From the NCBI GenBank assembly GCA_009869945.1, contig WIXG01000010.1, positions 248,001 to 312,000 on the forward strand: a stretch of DNA of 64,000 bases, given 5' to 3'. The notes below the pieces were generated by a model. The model saw nothing but the letters and a program-made list of their open reading frames with translations. It did no database searches and was not told the origin of the DNA. Within the stretch, counting starts at the first letter, position 1. Every line of letters starts with the position of its first letter. Shown here one piece after another: positions 24,301 to 40,600 of the stretch. This DNA comes from Mesaphorura yosii (taxonomy: Eukaryota; Arthropoda; Collembola; Poduromorpha; Tullbergiidae). A program made the position numbers and the translations under genes.

Positions 24301-24597
24301 TTTGAGTGTGACTCATTCACCATGGGTCTTGCTTTTCTTGCTAACTTTTAGGATTGGGACATTGGAATTTCGGCAAATTTGAGCACAACATGGATCCTGA
24401 ACCTGAAGAAGTAACTAAGAAGACCAAGCTTTTTAATATTCAGTTCAGCTTACTTTTACGATCAGCGACACCGCATGTGCATTTCATTGTTGGAGTGAAG
24501 TGAAACGACGAGGCACCTAGTTCGACTAATTAATTATGAGTTCATAAATCGACGATACGTCCTAAATACGAGACAGAGGAATAATCAAATAAATGTA
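21338..24597. other. Intergenic region between divergent tamalin-like and RSPRY1 genes
   Basis: About 3.3 kb holding both promoters. A short open frame with a signal-peptide-like start is listed separately at 21446. A donor-like CGCAG|GTAAGT at 23820 and an acceptor TTTTAG at 24350 suggest a non-coding first exon and an intron in the RSPRY1 5' UTR. Other frames look random. Confidence 0.45.
21446..21643 (+). CDS. Candidate small secreted peptide precursor (hypothetical)
   Basis: A 65-codon frame begins MRFKAVLFVVTFCSLVTPELS, a plausible signal peptide with a basic n-region and hydrophobic core. The rest is hydrophilic with CDCD and the basic sites KAKR and QKR near the end, as prohormones often have. 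No family is recognised, there is no supporting splice or polyadenylation evidence, and the frame starts only 109 bp from the divergent tamalin start codon, so it may be chance sequence in a promoter. Confidence 0.2.
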   Translation: MRFKAVLFVVTFCSLVTPELSGHHRLARSSCDCDLIPRSQLNEYTSVKAKRGNGWLQGMQMQKRI

Positions 24598-27109
<2,512 letters not shown>

Positions 27110-28663
27110 GAATTCATCGTGGAAGTCTTTAGCCGAAAATGTACCTGAGGTGGCAATGATTAGCGTTAAGATTCGTGCAAGAAGTCGTATAGTTTTAGCT
27201 TACAAGATCTTAGTTTGCGATAGAACACTCTAAATCAGACACATCAACCCCCAATACCATACCAATAGCTCTCTCATTAAGTAATGTAAAGATTCAAAGT
27301 AGCTTGCGACAGATTCAATTCTCTAATAATTCTCTCATCTCCGGCTCTTTAGAATTATGACCCACGTTATTTTACGAATTAACAGTTCAATCTTTCATCT
27401 TTCTTTCATTTCGATTCTGGGAATCTTGATCTCATTTTTCAACAACGTCCTCTTATAGGTTAGTCTCGAAGATTCGATTCTTTGTAGGAATATTTTTCTG
27501 GGAGCTTGTACAACTCGTACTGATGGAAAGTATTAAAAGTACTAGGAAAGCAATTACGAATTCGACAAGCCAACATTCAAATTCAAGACTAGGCGGCTAG
27601 GCAATGGACTACGGAGTCAACACCGCCAACGCGACGCCGAATCGCTGACGGTCATCGCCAATTCATTAGGCCAAGGGAAAACAACTTGTTTCCTTCAAAT
27701 TCAACTGATATAAATCTTGAACTTAAAATTGTTAAATTATAGAATCCTTGTTGATAAGATTAAGAAATTAGATTATGAAATATTACCAAGTATGACCACA
27801 ATAAAAGACTACTACTAAATATCACTGCGTTTTGGCCGATTTCCGACTTGCGCGAATTTAACAATTCGCAATAAATTGGCATTGACATTGAATTCGTCCA
27901 TCTTTGCAATTGCGACGTTAATTTGCGTTCCCTCGCACTTGCATGGCAGTGGTTACGATTAACGTACTGCTTTCCTGCCATGTAGCCTTTTCATTTTCAA
28001 TGTAATCCGCTGGGCCGTGCATAAATAACATATCATCGCCACACGCTGCATTTCAAGCCAAGCCAAGTTTTACGCGATGTTCTTCTGCCAGGCCCCGAAG
28101 CATTGAACGATGAGGAAGGTTTATTTGGTGTTCTTGACTTTTCGAGCGAGTGAGCGAGCACGCAAGGCAAAAGCAGGCAAGGCAAGATCAGTCGCACTCG
28201 CACCTCGTTTCGCGTTTTTGTAAAAGTATTTACCGCACGGCACAAAGAAACAAAAGAATTTTTTACTCTTGATCTTTGGAATTCAAATTAAGTCAATCAG
28301 TGTCGGTCCGATCTAATTCCAATCAGTCAAAACTGAAATCGAAACAATCAGAAATTTACTTTACGAGTGAGTTATTCGTTTATCATTATTAGCAGTTTAT
28401 CGTGTAAGTGGAAGTAAGACAAGATACAAGATAATTTAAGTGGGGAGAATTAATACGCAAAAGGAAGCAAGGAGCAAGACGGAAAGAGACGGGGCACCGA
28501 GATCATAAAACAAGAATTTTGCAACTCGGAATAATTGCGCCTTTGTAAAATAACAAGAGCAGGCGATGGCAGGTAATCGGCTTAAACTCCAGAGAAATTA
28601 TTTTCGAGCTGGGAATTAATTGCGTGTGTTTGGCAAGTTTTAGAGTCCGACGCATTTCTCGTA
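27110..28663. other. Intergenic region RSPRY1 to PPP4R1
   Basis: RSPRY1 3' UTR and PPP4R1 upstream region. An AATAAA occurs at 27800 but is far from the RSPRY1 stop codon, so its use is uncertain. No coding exon is recognised. Confidence 0.45.
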
Positions 28664-31600
28664 ATGAATGGTGGAAACAACGACGATGATGGAGTTGCTG
28701 GTAAGTTCATTATCTCTTTATGATTTTTATGATTTGGTTGCCTTAATTCACGAAATCAAGCAGTATTAGGTTGAAGTTCGAAGTGAGGACAATGTATTGG
28801 GGTGTCACTTCTTTTTACTGCAGGCTATTATTTTTCACTTTAGAAGTTACCATGAATGTTTCAACTTGGAATAGATAGCGTTTGACTCGCTGTGACTTGT
28901 GACAAATTCCACAATCTGTCATCCGTATCTGTAATAATATGGTACACGGAATTGCATGAGTATTTGAGTATGAATCATTTTAGATCGTCACTCCACCATT
29001 ATAAGATAAGTTCTTTTAAGATCAAAATTACAAAGCAGTATCGTATTCTTAATACTAATAATAGCTATCACTCAAAATTAGAATATAATGCTCTCCTTTG
29101 TGATTATACTGACTATTTTTGCAAAAACTGCTTTGAGTCACTTTACTGATCCGCAGTTGAAGAAAAATATCAAAGCCATTGGTAAGTCAGACTCCAAAAA
29201 CTTCAAACACTGGCTTGTATCATCGGAAACATTCGCGTCCGAATTAAAATTGAGCTTGAAACCATGCGCAGAACTTAAACTACTGGTCTGATTGGGAGAG
29301 ATAGATAGCGAGGAGTGAGGAGGGATAGTAGTAATAAATGTAGTTAATAGCCATGATGGAGCGAAGTGCAGATACGAAGAAACGAGAGAAGAAATCAACT
29401 GTCAGTTAAGCTTCTTCACCTCGGATTCCCATGCATGTTTGGAGAAAAGAAAGTATGAAAAAGTTTTAGTTTCAAAGTTCAAGGGAAGCCATAACCGAAG
29501 TATTGAGAACTGATTTTGCAACATTGGAATTGTAATAGGAAGAACGGCTTGTACTTAAATTCCAATCTTCGGAATAATACCCAATGTAGAGCATTATTGG
29601 CATCCGTTTTGCGCTTGCACAACCTGGTTTTTGCGAACTTCAAATACTAGTCGGAACTTCGCCGAGCAGAGCAAAAGTTCTTTTTAAACAAATGACGTGT
29701 TGTCGTTTCTAGTTAAATGTTTTTATTATTGCGAGATTGTTTACAGCAGATTAAGTTCAAGTTGCATTGCAATTCTCTTGGGTTGGATTGTGTGTAGAAT
29801 TTTCTGCAGCATCCAACTAACCTTCACATTTTGCAATTAGATGCAAATTCTTTCGGCGTGATATTTTTGCTACATGAAGGAGTCGATGACGAAATAAATG
29901 TTTGTAATTAACAATATTTGATTTTTCTAAACAGATATGGACGATAAGGAAAACACATCTGGAGATGGTGTTCCACTGACGGTTCGTCTCACCGAAAGTG
30001 CATTTTCCGGAGCTAAATATGAACGGTAAGGAAAGCAATCTCATTACTTCCTAAGTATTCCTAAGTACTGTTTTCGAGATTTCGAATAGCAATCTCTCAA
30101 TATCAATTTGGAGATTTCATATTTGCAATTAGCACTCACGTCCCAGTGGTTAGTTTCACTGTGGTCGAATACAGTCAGTCGTGTCAGCCAATAAGCTAAA
30201 AATACTAAAGACATTTACCGATTTTTGCGGAATTTGTGAACCATTCACAACCTACTTGTATAAGTCGACCAACATGATGGAAAGATTAAAAGGTCGGCCA
30301 TAGTTCTAGATTAGAAGGTTGTTCATTCATAACTTAGTCATTCATTCATTGATAGTCATATTTTTGATTATTCTCTGTCTCATGAAGTGCGGCTCACTGG
30401 GCTCACTACTGGCAGCTCAATGCGCAAGAGCAGGAGATAAATAGGAATAAATAATCATAATCCTTGATACAAGTGCATATGGAACAACCTAAATATATCT
30501 CAAGTTTTGAATGAGGAAAAATGAATGAAATAGACCCAACCCAACAATTTTATTTCAGGTCGCTTGTACTTTACAGCGTATTAGTACTTGTACTACGCAA
30601 ATGGCAGAGGAAGACAATGAGCAACGTAAAAGTACCGTAACATGACATATGCTTAACTACGACGCGTACGAGCTCGTAGTTTTAGTTTTTTTACTATGAA
30701 TAATGAGTGAGTGAATGGTATGCGAATAACTGAACTTGCATCTCAACTCAACTCAAGATAAATAATGCATAACATACGCGTTGGCAGTTAGTTCTTGCCG
30801 TCTAAGTCTACCTATATGAATGTTACATAAGATTGCCCGCATAAACGAGTTAACGAGATGAGGGCGCACGGCACGATGTAAAATTCATCTTTCATACATA
30901 AACAGATTTCAAGCACATACCTTCGCGAATCGGCGGATCGTAGTTTCGTGGGTCGTTGTTTGATAAGCAGGTGAATTGGTTTGTTTAGGTTTTTATTACG
31001 CAGGCGGGAGATGAGGCGAACACGAAACACGATCATTGAATCATTGCTCATAAGTACACAAGTGACAAAAACAGCACAGGTGAAAACAATCTTTTGTGAC
31101 AAAGAACTGAAAGGCAGTGCTAGCCACTGTGTTCGCTGTTCTTCCCGCCTATGTCTTTAGCCTGAAGAGGGTCAATGTGCGAAATGCGAAATCTGTGCGA
31201 AAAAAATACTATGCAAAAAAATCGAACCGTGTCTAACCGTGCGAAAAAAAACATTCATAAAAACTCTGGCATTGCTCGTTTGTTCATCGCATTGTTGGGC
31301 AGGGACGGCGCAGAGACAGCAACAGATTGCAAATTGGACGACAAACGTGCAGGTTGCGAAATAATGAACGGAGTGAATCAATTGATGCTAGCATAGTCTT
31401 CACCCTCACATATTTTCGCAATGATGTCATCTGAGATTTCTACAAGAAAAGTGTTTGGCTTTGGCGTGTTTCCTCAAGTTGTTATTTGCTTCCTTTGTAC
31501 GGTGTACCTGGATCACATTTTTTTAGAGTATTTTTTCGTGAAAAACTTACGAAAATACCTTCTATATCTCCGTATTCATTTAAGTCATATGAACTGCCAG

Positions 31601-34600
31601 TCTGTTTTCAGGATGTCACAGTTTTAATTGCGAGTGTTGAATTCAAAATCTTCAGTGGTAAATGAGTTTTGAAAACAGAATTTATTTATAGGAGTAGTTT
31701 GGTAGCTCAACTGCGTTGGCTGAATCAACATGCATGCACAATAATAGTTTGACTAAAGGACTGACAGGATAGGATCCAGATGCTTTACTCCGATGTTTAC
31801 AGGATTCCGTGTTTTCATGCATCCGAGCTGGAGCATTCGAGGAGCACGAACGCAATGCGCTGGTTGGTCCTACTTCTAATTCGTTTGGCAGAAGTTAACG
31901 TCTACGTTATGTTCAGATCGTCGGACGACTAATGCTTTAACCGGGCATTAGGGTTACAGTTACAAATGTGGATGCTGAATGCTGACAGTCGTCGGTGAGG
32001 AATTTTCAAATTCATGTTGTACACCCTCGGTTGGCTTGGCTTGTGCCTGGAATTGGAACTGCAACTATTTTGTAATACGAGTCTTGATGCAGCTGCTGGA
32101 TGCACATTTTCCAGCGGTGAAGAAACGTTTACATTGCATTCTCACACTGCACGTATCAACAAGTTTAGTTTGTGTTTCCATCCCCGCTCTGCCTCCAGTT
32201 TTAACACGTAGGATACAATTACTGCTGAAAAAAACGAAGGGGAAAGCATCCATTTCTAAACCTGGGCAGGCAAGGCGTTATTTCTACTCTGAACTGTTGC
32301 TGCTGCTGTTGCTCATCTGCTTCTGTTCCTTTCTCGCTGTCGTCGTCCGGTTCGTCATTTCCACGCGCTGGCTTTGTTGATCGTCATATTCAGAAAAAAA
32401 ACGTCTCTGGAAGGTTAAAATATTTTGGACGTGTGGCACGTCTGCATTTTACCATCCGTTGAAACAGAGCAGGTGTGGCTAAACGAAAAAAAATCTCAAC
32501 TTATGGTGAGCGTGTGGCAGGCATCATCCACCGAAACCAATCTCTTCGTACCCGTTCGCGTACACGCTCCGCTATTACTGCTGAACAAAAAGTACAGATG
32601 TCAAACGGAAGGGTCGGTTTTACATCTTTCGTCAGCATAACTCCGCAGCTCGTAGCAGTAGCCCGAGTAAAGTAAAGTCATATTGGTAACCAGTAACCAG
32701 AAGGGGTTGGTACGAAAACTGGTGCTGGTGTTTGTCGAAAGGCTGATGCCGATGCCCAAGCACTAATCACTAATTAGAATATTTACTCAGAATTTTCGAT
32801 GAAAAGCAAGGCGACCGAGAACGCGAATGCCGAGCGCTATGAAATATTTGCAGAAGAATACAATGCAGAAATACGATAAAAAGCTGTAATTAAAAATCAC
32901 GTAAGAGTTTTCCGCGGCAAAGAGCATAAATATTTTGTGAATGAATTCACCAACAACGACGCAATTATACAAGCACCTCCGCACCTCATACCGTTCACTA
33001 ATCCGTAGTAAGTTGTAAAAAGTTGTTGATGAATACGTCGCGTCGGCTCGGCTATACTTTCGTACTCGTTGGATGAATTTAATGAATAAGCCAAGAAACT
33101 GCAACGGGGTTCTCTGCTTGGTTCTGGCGTGCCTGAATTGGTTGAGCGCTAAAAGGTGTTCTTTCATTTGTGCACTCCACAATAATGGTAAAGCAAGGGG
33201 CTTTCGCTGTTGCTGGCGGAGAAGAAACGAATCGGTCGGTTGTATGGCTTTGGCTTGACTACGCTGCCCACAGTCGTAGTAAGTGTAGTAAATATTTTCA
33301 TAACTGGTTGGGGTGTTGTGAAGTCAAGTAAGCCGTGTCGTAGTCGTGCGCGTACTGTGCAGGCGCAGCGCAGGCACCGATTGAATCTACGCAACATTCC
33401 GTCTTCCAAAAGGAAAACATCAAGTTCACAAACCTAGTACGATACGTGCGTTCTATTGTGTTGTTCCCAAACATTGCAAGTTTAGCTAGCTTTTACTATT
33501 TGCTTGTGAAGTGGAAATCGAAGTTTGCATTTTGAACGACTTTGAATGGCAATGCCTGGAATTGGAATTGGAAAGAAACGCGTGTTGATGGACACGAACG
33601 CAAATGTGACACTGGCGAATCAAGTAAGAATTGTAAACAAAAGATAAGAAATTATTCACACCAACTCAGATACGCAAGACCACAATATTTTTGTCATTCC
33701 ATCGTCACTTTACAACTGGCTAATTAGAAATATTTTTACGGCTGCACTCTTCGAACTATAATTTGAAGGAAGAAGCCCTTAGCTTTGTTTTCCATCTCAC
33801 TCGTTCGGAGGAAACGTTGGTTTTGCAATTCTCGTAAACCGTATGATGGCACATTTTTCGAGTTAATTGTCCTCATAACTAAATGTCGAACGGCATAATT
33901 AAGGAATTCATTTCAACTTTCGTAAGAAATCCTGAGCAAATTAATAAATCTGCTGAATCTATGGGCATTTATGTCCTCTGTTTGATTACGAGTTTAATGC
34001 TCACCTTAATTTGCACTGTGATTAAGAAGGGAAATGGGAAACAGTAATAGTAAACAATATAATGGCAATAATAAGACAGGAATTGCCCTGTAAAAGTGAA
34101 ATGAAGCGTAATATTTTGATTTTAGTATTACAAGATGAGAAAGACTACACGATTTTTAGTTGCGTCTCTCCCACGTCCAGTCCAGAGGGTAGCGTAGTAT
34201 TAGTGTGAGTCTTAAATGAGGGAAAGATGATAGAGGGAATGGAATGTTGTTTCGGCTACTTTTAGGAGAGTTGCGTTAAACTATTGGGTTCCGTCGCATC
34301 TTCTCCACTCATCTTAATCCGTTCTCATCTTTTACTGCAACACGTCCGCTCACTGCCGTATTCGTTGTAATAGCCGAATACCACTGCTGCGCCACAAACA
34401 CCATATTTTGCTTTTAAATCTTTTACTCTATTATAATACGAGATAATATTATTGTATAACATTTGCCTTCTGGGCTCCTTTGAGCATTCCATCACTTCCT
34501 TTGGCTTTCGCCCTTTGCAGCACCACGGCGCACATCTCAGACATATTTGTTGTACTTCGACTCCCTCGGCTTTGGCTTTTCTGTCTAATGTGTACAGCGT

Positions 34601-37600
34601 AAAAAATGTATAAAATCAACTAAACTCGTTTTGAGTAACGTTGAGTACTTTTTATGTGACGTTGGTTTGTTTTCTGGTCATTGTCTGACTGTCGGAGAAT
34701 AAGTACGAATAAGAGACTCCATTACGAACTTACTTTATCTTGTTCACTTTCATTCATTTCATATTTCAGGATTTTTAGCAAGAAATAGTCTAAACAGCCT
34801 GTGAGTAATGTTTCACTTATCTGTTTGATATCTGATTCTACAGATGACGAATGGCATTTAGGAATCATGAGAATTTGGGATAAAGATTTGATTTATCAAC
34901 AAGCAAGATTAAGATTAATTTCATAAATGATGATGTTAACAACCTCCGGTCACATTTCCCGTCATATTTTCATTTGTGGACTCGGACTGGAAGCGATGAC
35001 TTTGACTTCCGTCGACCCGATGAAAATTGTACTTCTTGCCGCACAGTGTAAAAAATTCATCTTGAAAGATCTTTGAAAGGAAATAATCTTCCTGTCTATT
35101 TTTTGTGCGGATGAAGAAAAGAAAGGCAGACATCCTTGCCGACTGCCGTGGCCGTACCCAAATAAAAAAGAATGTCCGGGGAAATTATTTCAGTCGGATG
35201 CGTGCCATATGTGTAGTTCAAAACATGCTTCTCTTGCACATAACGCATGAGCCCAAGTCAAGTAGTTTATGCAATGCGAAACAATTCATTCATCAGTTGC
35301 GATGTGGCGAATGAATCTGTTCCGTTTACAATTCGACAAATAGTACACTGGATATTGGATTGAATTAAATTGATTAAAGGACAAGACATTTTACAATTCC
35401 ACTTTAGCCGATAGGCTAAAGGAGATCGACATCAATTGTTTTGATGAGGAAGTTGGTTATTTGACGAACAGTTTATCCGGATAGTATCTTTGTACTTCAG
35501 TCAAGCTGTGGGGTGATCATCATTCATTCACTTACTTCTTGTGCGAGCCAGTGAGATTTTTTCATGATGTAATATTTTGACTAGACTGCAGACTCCGATT
35601 CAGACAGACGGAGTGAGACAGACAAGCTCGTACGTTCAAGGTTCGTTCACGTCTCATGTCACTAGCCTTTGCTGCGCTAAATAAACGTTCTTGCACAACT
35701 GTGCTAATGAGCGTAAAGGTGTTCATATGCGAAAACGAAAAACAGAGCCATGCGATAGCGGTGATAAACGTCGTCATCTCATAATACTCTTCATAATAAT
35801 TCATTTCTATTTAAAGTGAGCTTAGATTAGGAATTAGGTAGAGGAAAGAGGAGCAAATGCTTATGAAGAAACGGCACGGCAAAGTTGTTGAGTAACGTAT
35901 TCATTCATTCATTTGATGGAGGGGAAGGTAGCAGAAATTCCTTTCGCATTACCCACACAGCTTACTTGTAAAATGAAACAGCAATGCAGTAAGAGCAATT
36001 TACTCTTGCCTCTTGGACTTGCCGTACGAAGGTCCCGATATTTTTTCATATTAAGAGTGATGACCATGAAATATTGAACCTTAAGGTCTTTGAGACCCTT
36101 CCTGCTACGTTGGCCTGTTCTCTGCTACCATGAACCTGTTTCAATTTATAAAATTATTATAAGGAACTCAGGCTTGGGTTGGCCACGGCCTTGTTCTTGG
36201 TTGGGGACGGAGAGTGCGAGAGTGACCAAGCTGGTAACTTCATCCATAGCATTTTCCAAAAATCTCATTCACAAGATAAAGACGATTTCTGAAGCCATGC
36301 GCACATTGCAACCATGAATATGTCTGGCCTGGCGGTGCTTGCATTTATTCATTCGTTCCTTTAATGCAAGACGAGAGAGAGCGTGAGAAAATGAAGTGTA
36401 ATCCCGCTCAGTTGTTCGGGATGTGCTCAACAACTTCCTGCACTACATTCGGTAAATTGTTCCATTCACTTGTTGACTGGTGCCCACGCTGCGTTATCTT
36501 GTCTACGGCGAAGAGCTCGACTCGGCCGAGGCTTGGGAAAATTTAGAGTCCTACTGCAACTGTACGCTGATTAAAAGTGGTTTCGAAACCCACTCATCAA
36601 AAGCACAGAAAAAATCGTCCCGTCGTAATATAAACGACTATTGTTAGGATACATAATTACTATTGTTTTTCGCTGTGATGTAATACAATTTTGTGATGCT
36701 TAAATTAAGAAGGCTTGACGAAAAAGGGAAGTGGGCACAGATAGTGTAGGTTTCATCCCTCGTGGCTGAAACAATAAAATATTTCCTTCCAACTTCAATT
36801 ATTTCGTCATTCTTGCATTGCTTGCGCTTTTATGTGTAACATTCCACCTTGCTCGCTCAATTCGCCAGTTTATGTTTCTAGTAAAATGGGCCGCTGTTTA
36901 AGCTGAGGATTTCCCTTTTTCCTACTCGTGTTTTAATCTGAGCAATAATTTCTAGAAATTGAAGTCTTGGTTTTATTTTTATAATTGCGCCTCATGAATA
37001 AAACCTCAGTTTCTATTTTCATTTCTAAAAATTATGAGTTTGCCATTTTGCTTTAATAGATGCATAAAAATGCGAACACTTAGAAAAGTAATTTCGCATA
37101 CGTAATAACGCAATGTATCAAATTATTCCTACAAGTTACTACGCAGTTTGAGACATAGTAGATTTTTTATTTAGGCATTTGGGCATGGCTTGGCTGGGGA
37201 TGAGACACCGAGATCTCAGAAGAAAAAATGGATGCTTGTTATTGGTTGCTGGTTACTGCGTAGGGAAAGAGAGTGTGACGCTAATTTTAGTTGTGTTCGG
37301 AGACTATTAAAAGGCGTGTATCATGCCAGATTCGTACACTCATTTCTCGTGCTCTAATCCGCGTCTCGCGTCTTACGAGGGAAAAGAGGAAGGTTGATTG
37401 TACTCATTTAACGAGTCTCGGATTCTAGACTCTCAGACGAATGCAAATGTGCGTCGTGGTCTCGTACAAAAAATCTAACTTTAGAACTTAATTTATCTAA
37501 CCAATGACAAACTGCTGCTGCTGCGTTCGAGAGTTCTGTGGGGCTTCATGTTTTTCAGACGCTCTGTCTCGAAATGCGTTACATTCACGTATTACTGTTT

Positions 37601-40600
37601 ACATCTTACATCAGAGAGGTAAAAGTGTAATGCCCACTTCATGCTGTTTTTGTTATGCTAGCTTCGCTGGCATTAGTTTGTAGAATTTCATTTTTCATGA
37701 ACCAACCGCTGTCTCACGTTCAGCTGTTGAAAGAAACAGCGGTAATAAAAACAATAATTATGTTGTAGCATAGCGAGCAATAACCATGTATCATTACTCT
37801 CATCATTTTCTTCATCTTCGCCTCTCGCTCGTTTGGAGGCACTCGCAGAAATTTCGATTTCGTATTTACGAGACAAGGTTTTATGCTGATGCGTTTGCTT
37901 GAGTTTGACTTTTAACTTGAGTTTGTTGCGGATGATTCTGTGGAATTATTGCTCATCTCTATCACTTCGTTTTCGGTGGGGAGGTTTTATTTTTACGCGG
38001 GCAAAAGAAAACTTTTTTTGCTTCGACAGTGGGGGGGGGGGGGTTATTTTAAGAATAAAATTGGCGAATGTTGCCTTTTAGGCTTGTCTGGAAGGCGCAA
38101 GAGTTCGTTAAATCCTGCCACTTGAGGTCGAAGTATTTTCTGACGTCGTAAGGTGAAGAAATGGGTGTTCGTCCAGAATAGAAAAGGCGTTCTAAATTCT
38201 AAGGCCAATTCTAAAGAAACATATTCTACCTCAGATTCCGAGTCATGTAAGGAGGGGTAAATGATTGTCAGCAACAGTTGTTTACAACAATTTACCAGAG
38301 CCTGAATTATTCTTTCACATTTCGAAACCCGTACTCTTTACTTAGAAATAAAAAGTTTAGATGAGTCTCATTGACTTTTAGATTTTGAAATTGGTAACAC
38401 ATTCACTTGCTGGTTTTGCTTAAGCGTAACATTGAAGTAGAAGCTAAATTCAAGTGAAAGGTTTAGAATTTTGTCCACTGAATTGTTTTGTCATAAACTA
38501 AGAATTGTGTTTCTTTGTTTTACAGGAAAGCAGCCGCGCACCAAATACAAGATGCCTTTGCACAAGCCTATTTTATGGAGGAACCTCTTGCCAATATTAT
38601 CGTCATCATAGAACGTCTTGTGGAAGATGACGGTAAGTTTTAAGTTTGCACCCTTTCAATTCAGTTTGTAGTTCTGTTGGAAATAGCCCAGTAGAGTCAT
38701 CAGGGCGCCTCAAGTTTACCGTTTAACATGGCCTCCTGCTCTCAAACTTCAGTGAAATTTGACCCGGTCTTTGGCGTGTGCCACAGCTGTATTTGTTCGG
38801 TACACCAAAAGGGACACGGACACACTTTTCTTCTTTGACTAGAGAACTTAAAAGGCGTCATGCTTGGAAGCACGTCACGACTTTGGCGTTTGACTATTAG
38901 ACGCATCTTGAACAAGATGCGCTCAAGATGTCTTTTCCATTTCTCCCCTTCTTCAACTTTCTTTAGTCCATATTGTTGGATAGGCGAATTAGGCGATGTG
39001 CAAGCAAATATGGAAAACATGGAAAATGCAATTGGAAGAGTGAAGCTCAGAAAGAGAAATAATTTACGCGCTATGCGAAAAGGATGTCGATGTCAATATG
39101 AGATTGGTGTAGGTTAATCATTTATGTTGGTGGACATGTGCCTGATGTCTGATAAGCCTTGGTCACGGGCAGACGGGCATGGGATCAGACTACTTTGTCC
39201 TGTGCATTAGTATCTGTGTTAATCGTTACCATCCTTTGGTCTGACACGGCATTGGCTGTGACTTGAACATGTGCTGAGTGACACCAGAGACCCATTTCCT
39301 GTTGAGCCGAAGCTATTTCGAAATATGTTAAGTTAAGCTGAAGCTGAAGAGGTGTGTTTTCTGTGACGGCATGACACGGAATTTCTGTGGAAAAGGAATT
39401 GCGTTGGTGTTATTTGACAGATATACGTGCCGGGAAGGTCGGGATATTGACAATTGTTCCAGTTTAAATTTAATAAAAATTCTCGCACGCCGCTTTTCGG
39501 TTGTATCGCAATTGTGCCGGAACGAAAGGTGGCCGGAAATGAGAAAATGCAAGGCTGTATTCATTGTTTTATACGAAATACGAAATTATTTTCGAATACT
39601 TTGTCCAAGGGTAGAAGTGAGAGGTACCGAATAAGAAAATGACTCAGGACCACCAATTACAACCAGAACACACCTGCCTGAAGGTCTGCACGGTGCACCA
39701 GTTTTCATTCTCCAGTTGCTTCGTATCATGGGGTTTTCCTATTATGAACGTGAGCCGTCTATTTGCCATGCCATGCCATGTCATGCCAGTAGAATATCCT
39801 GTTGTGTTTGCGTTGTTGTTGGGTTCCGGAAAAGAAATTGCACAGTTGTGAGTGTTGTGGTAGGCGTCTATGTTATTATGTTGATGTCATGCTGTCGACA
39901 GCCAGGCGACATTGACCTAACACAGTGAATGCAGTGTGCTAGGTTAGGTACTCGAATTACTCATTTGCAAATTTCTTTGTCGGCTCGCTGAATGGGGAAT
40001 TGAAGTATGATGTATGAAGAGTTGATTGCGTGAGTCACAGCATTTCACATTTCACGAATTCTTTGTCATACGTTATTAAGCAATTCTGCTGCATAAATGG
40101 TACATGGCATATTTCAATAATTCTGGTCTTATCTGCATTTGGTGTTTATCAAAAGCCACGCGTACGCCTCGCGTTCGGGTACGCGCTTAAACGTTTCATT
40201 CTCGATATGTCTACGGTCCACATTTGGAATGACGTGAATCAGTGAATGAATGAGATCACATTCCAATTAAACATGTCATGGTACGGGAAGTGCATCGCAG
40301 TGCTTGTATCGAGTCCATTGAAGTTGCAGATTACTCGTCGACGTAATTGAGTCAGCCGGTGAATGTGAGCGGTGAATAACCATTTAGCATTGAATCATTT
40401 GATGCTGATCTGCTGCAGGGATTAGGATGAAAGGAAAAAGGCAAAAGGAATGAAAGGACAGCTGCATAGAGTTGGAATGTGTCGAGAACGTAATTCACAA
40501 ATGCACTTCTGGTTTCCATTTGATGAAGCAGTCCTGAAAGAAAAAAGCAGCGAGCTGCGGAGAGAGATTCTGGGCTTTAGTGTGCATTGGAATATAGTCG

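Noticed and set aside
32014..32380. Overlapping open frames with hydrophobic stretches in PPP4R1 intron 2
   Set aside because: The hydrophobic runs come from CTG/TTG-rich low-complexity DNA, and no signal or domain architecture is seen.
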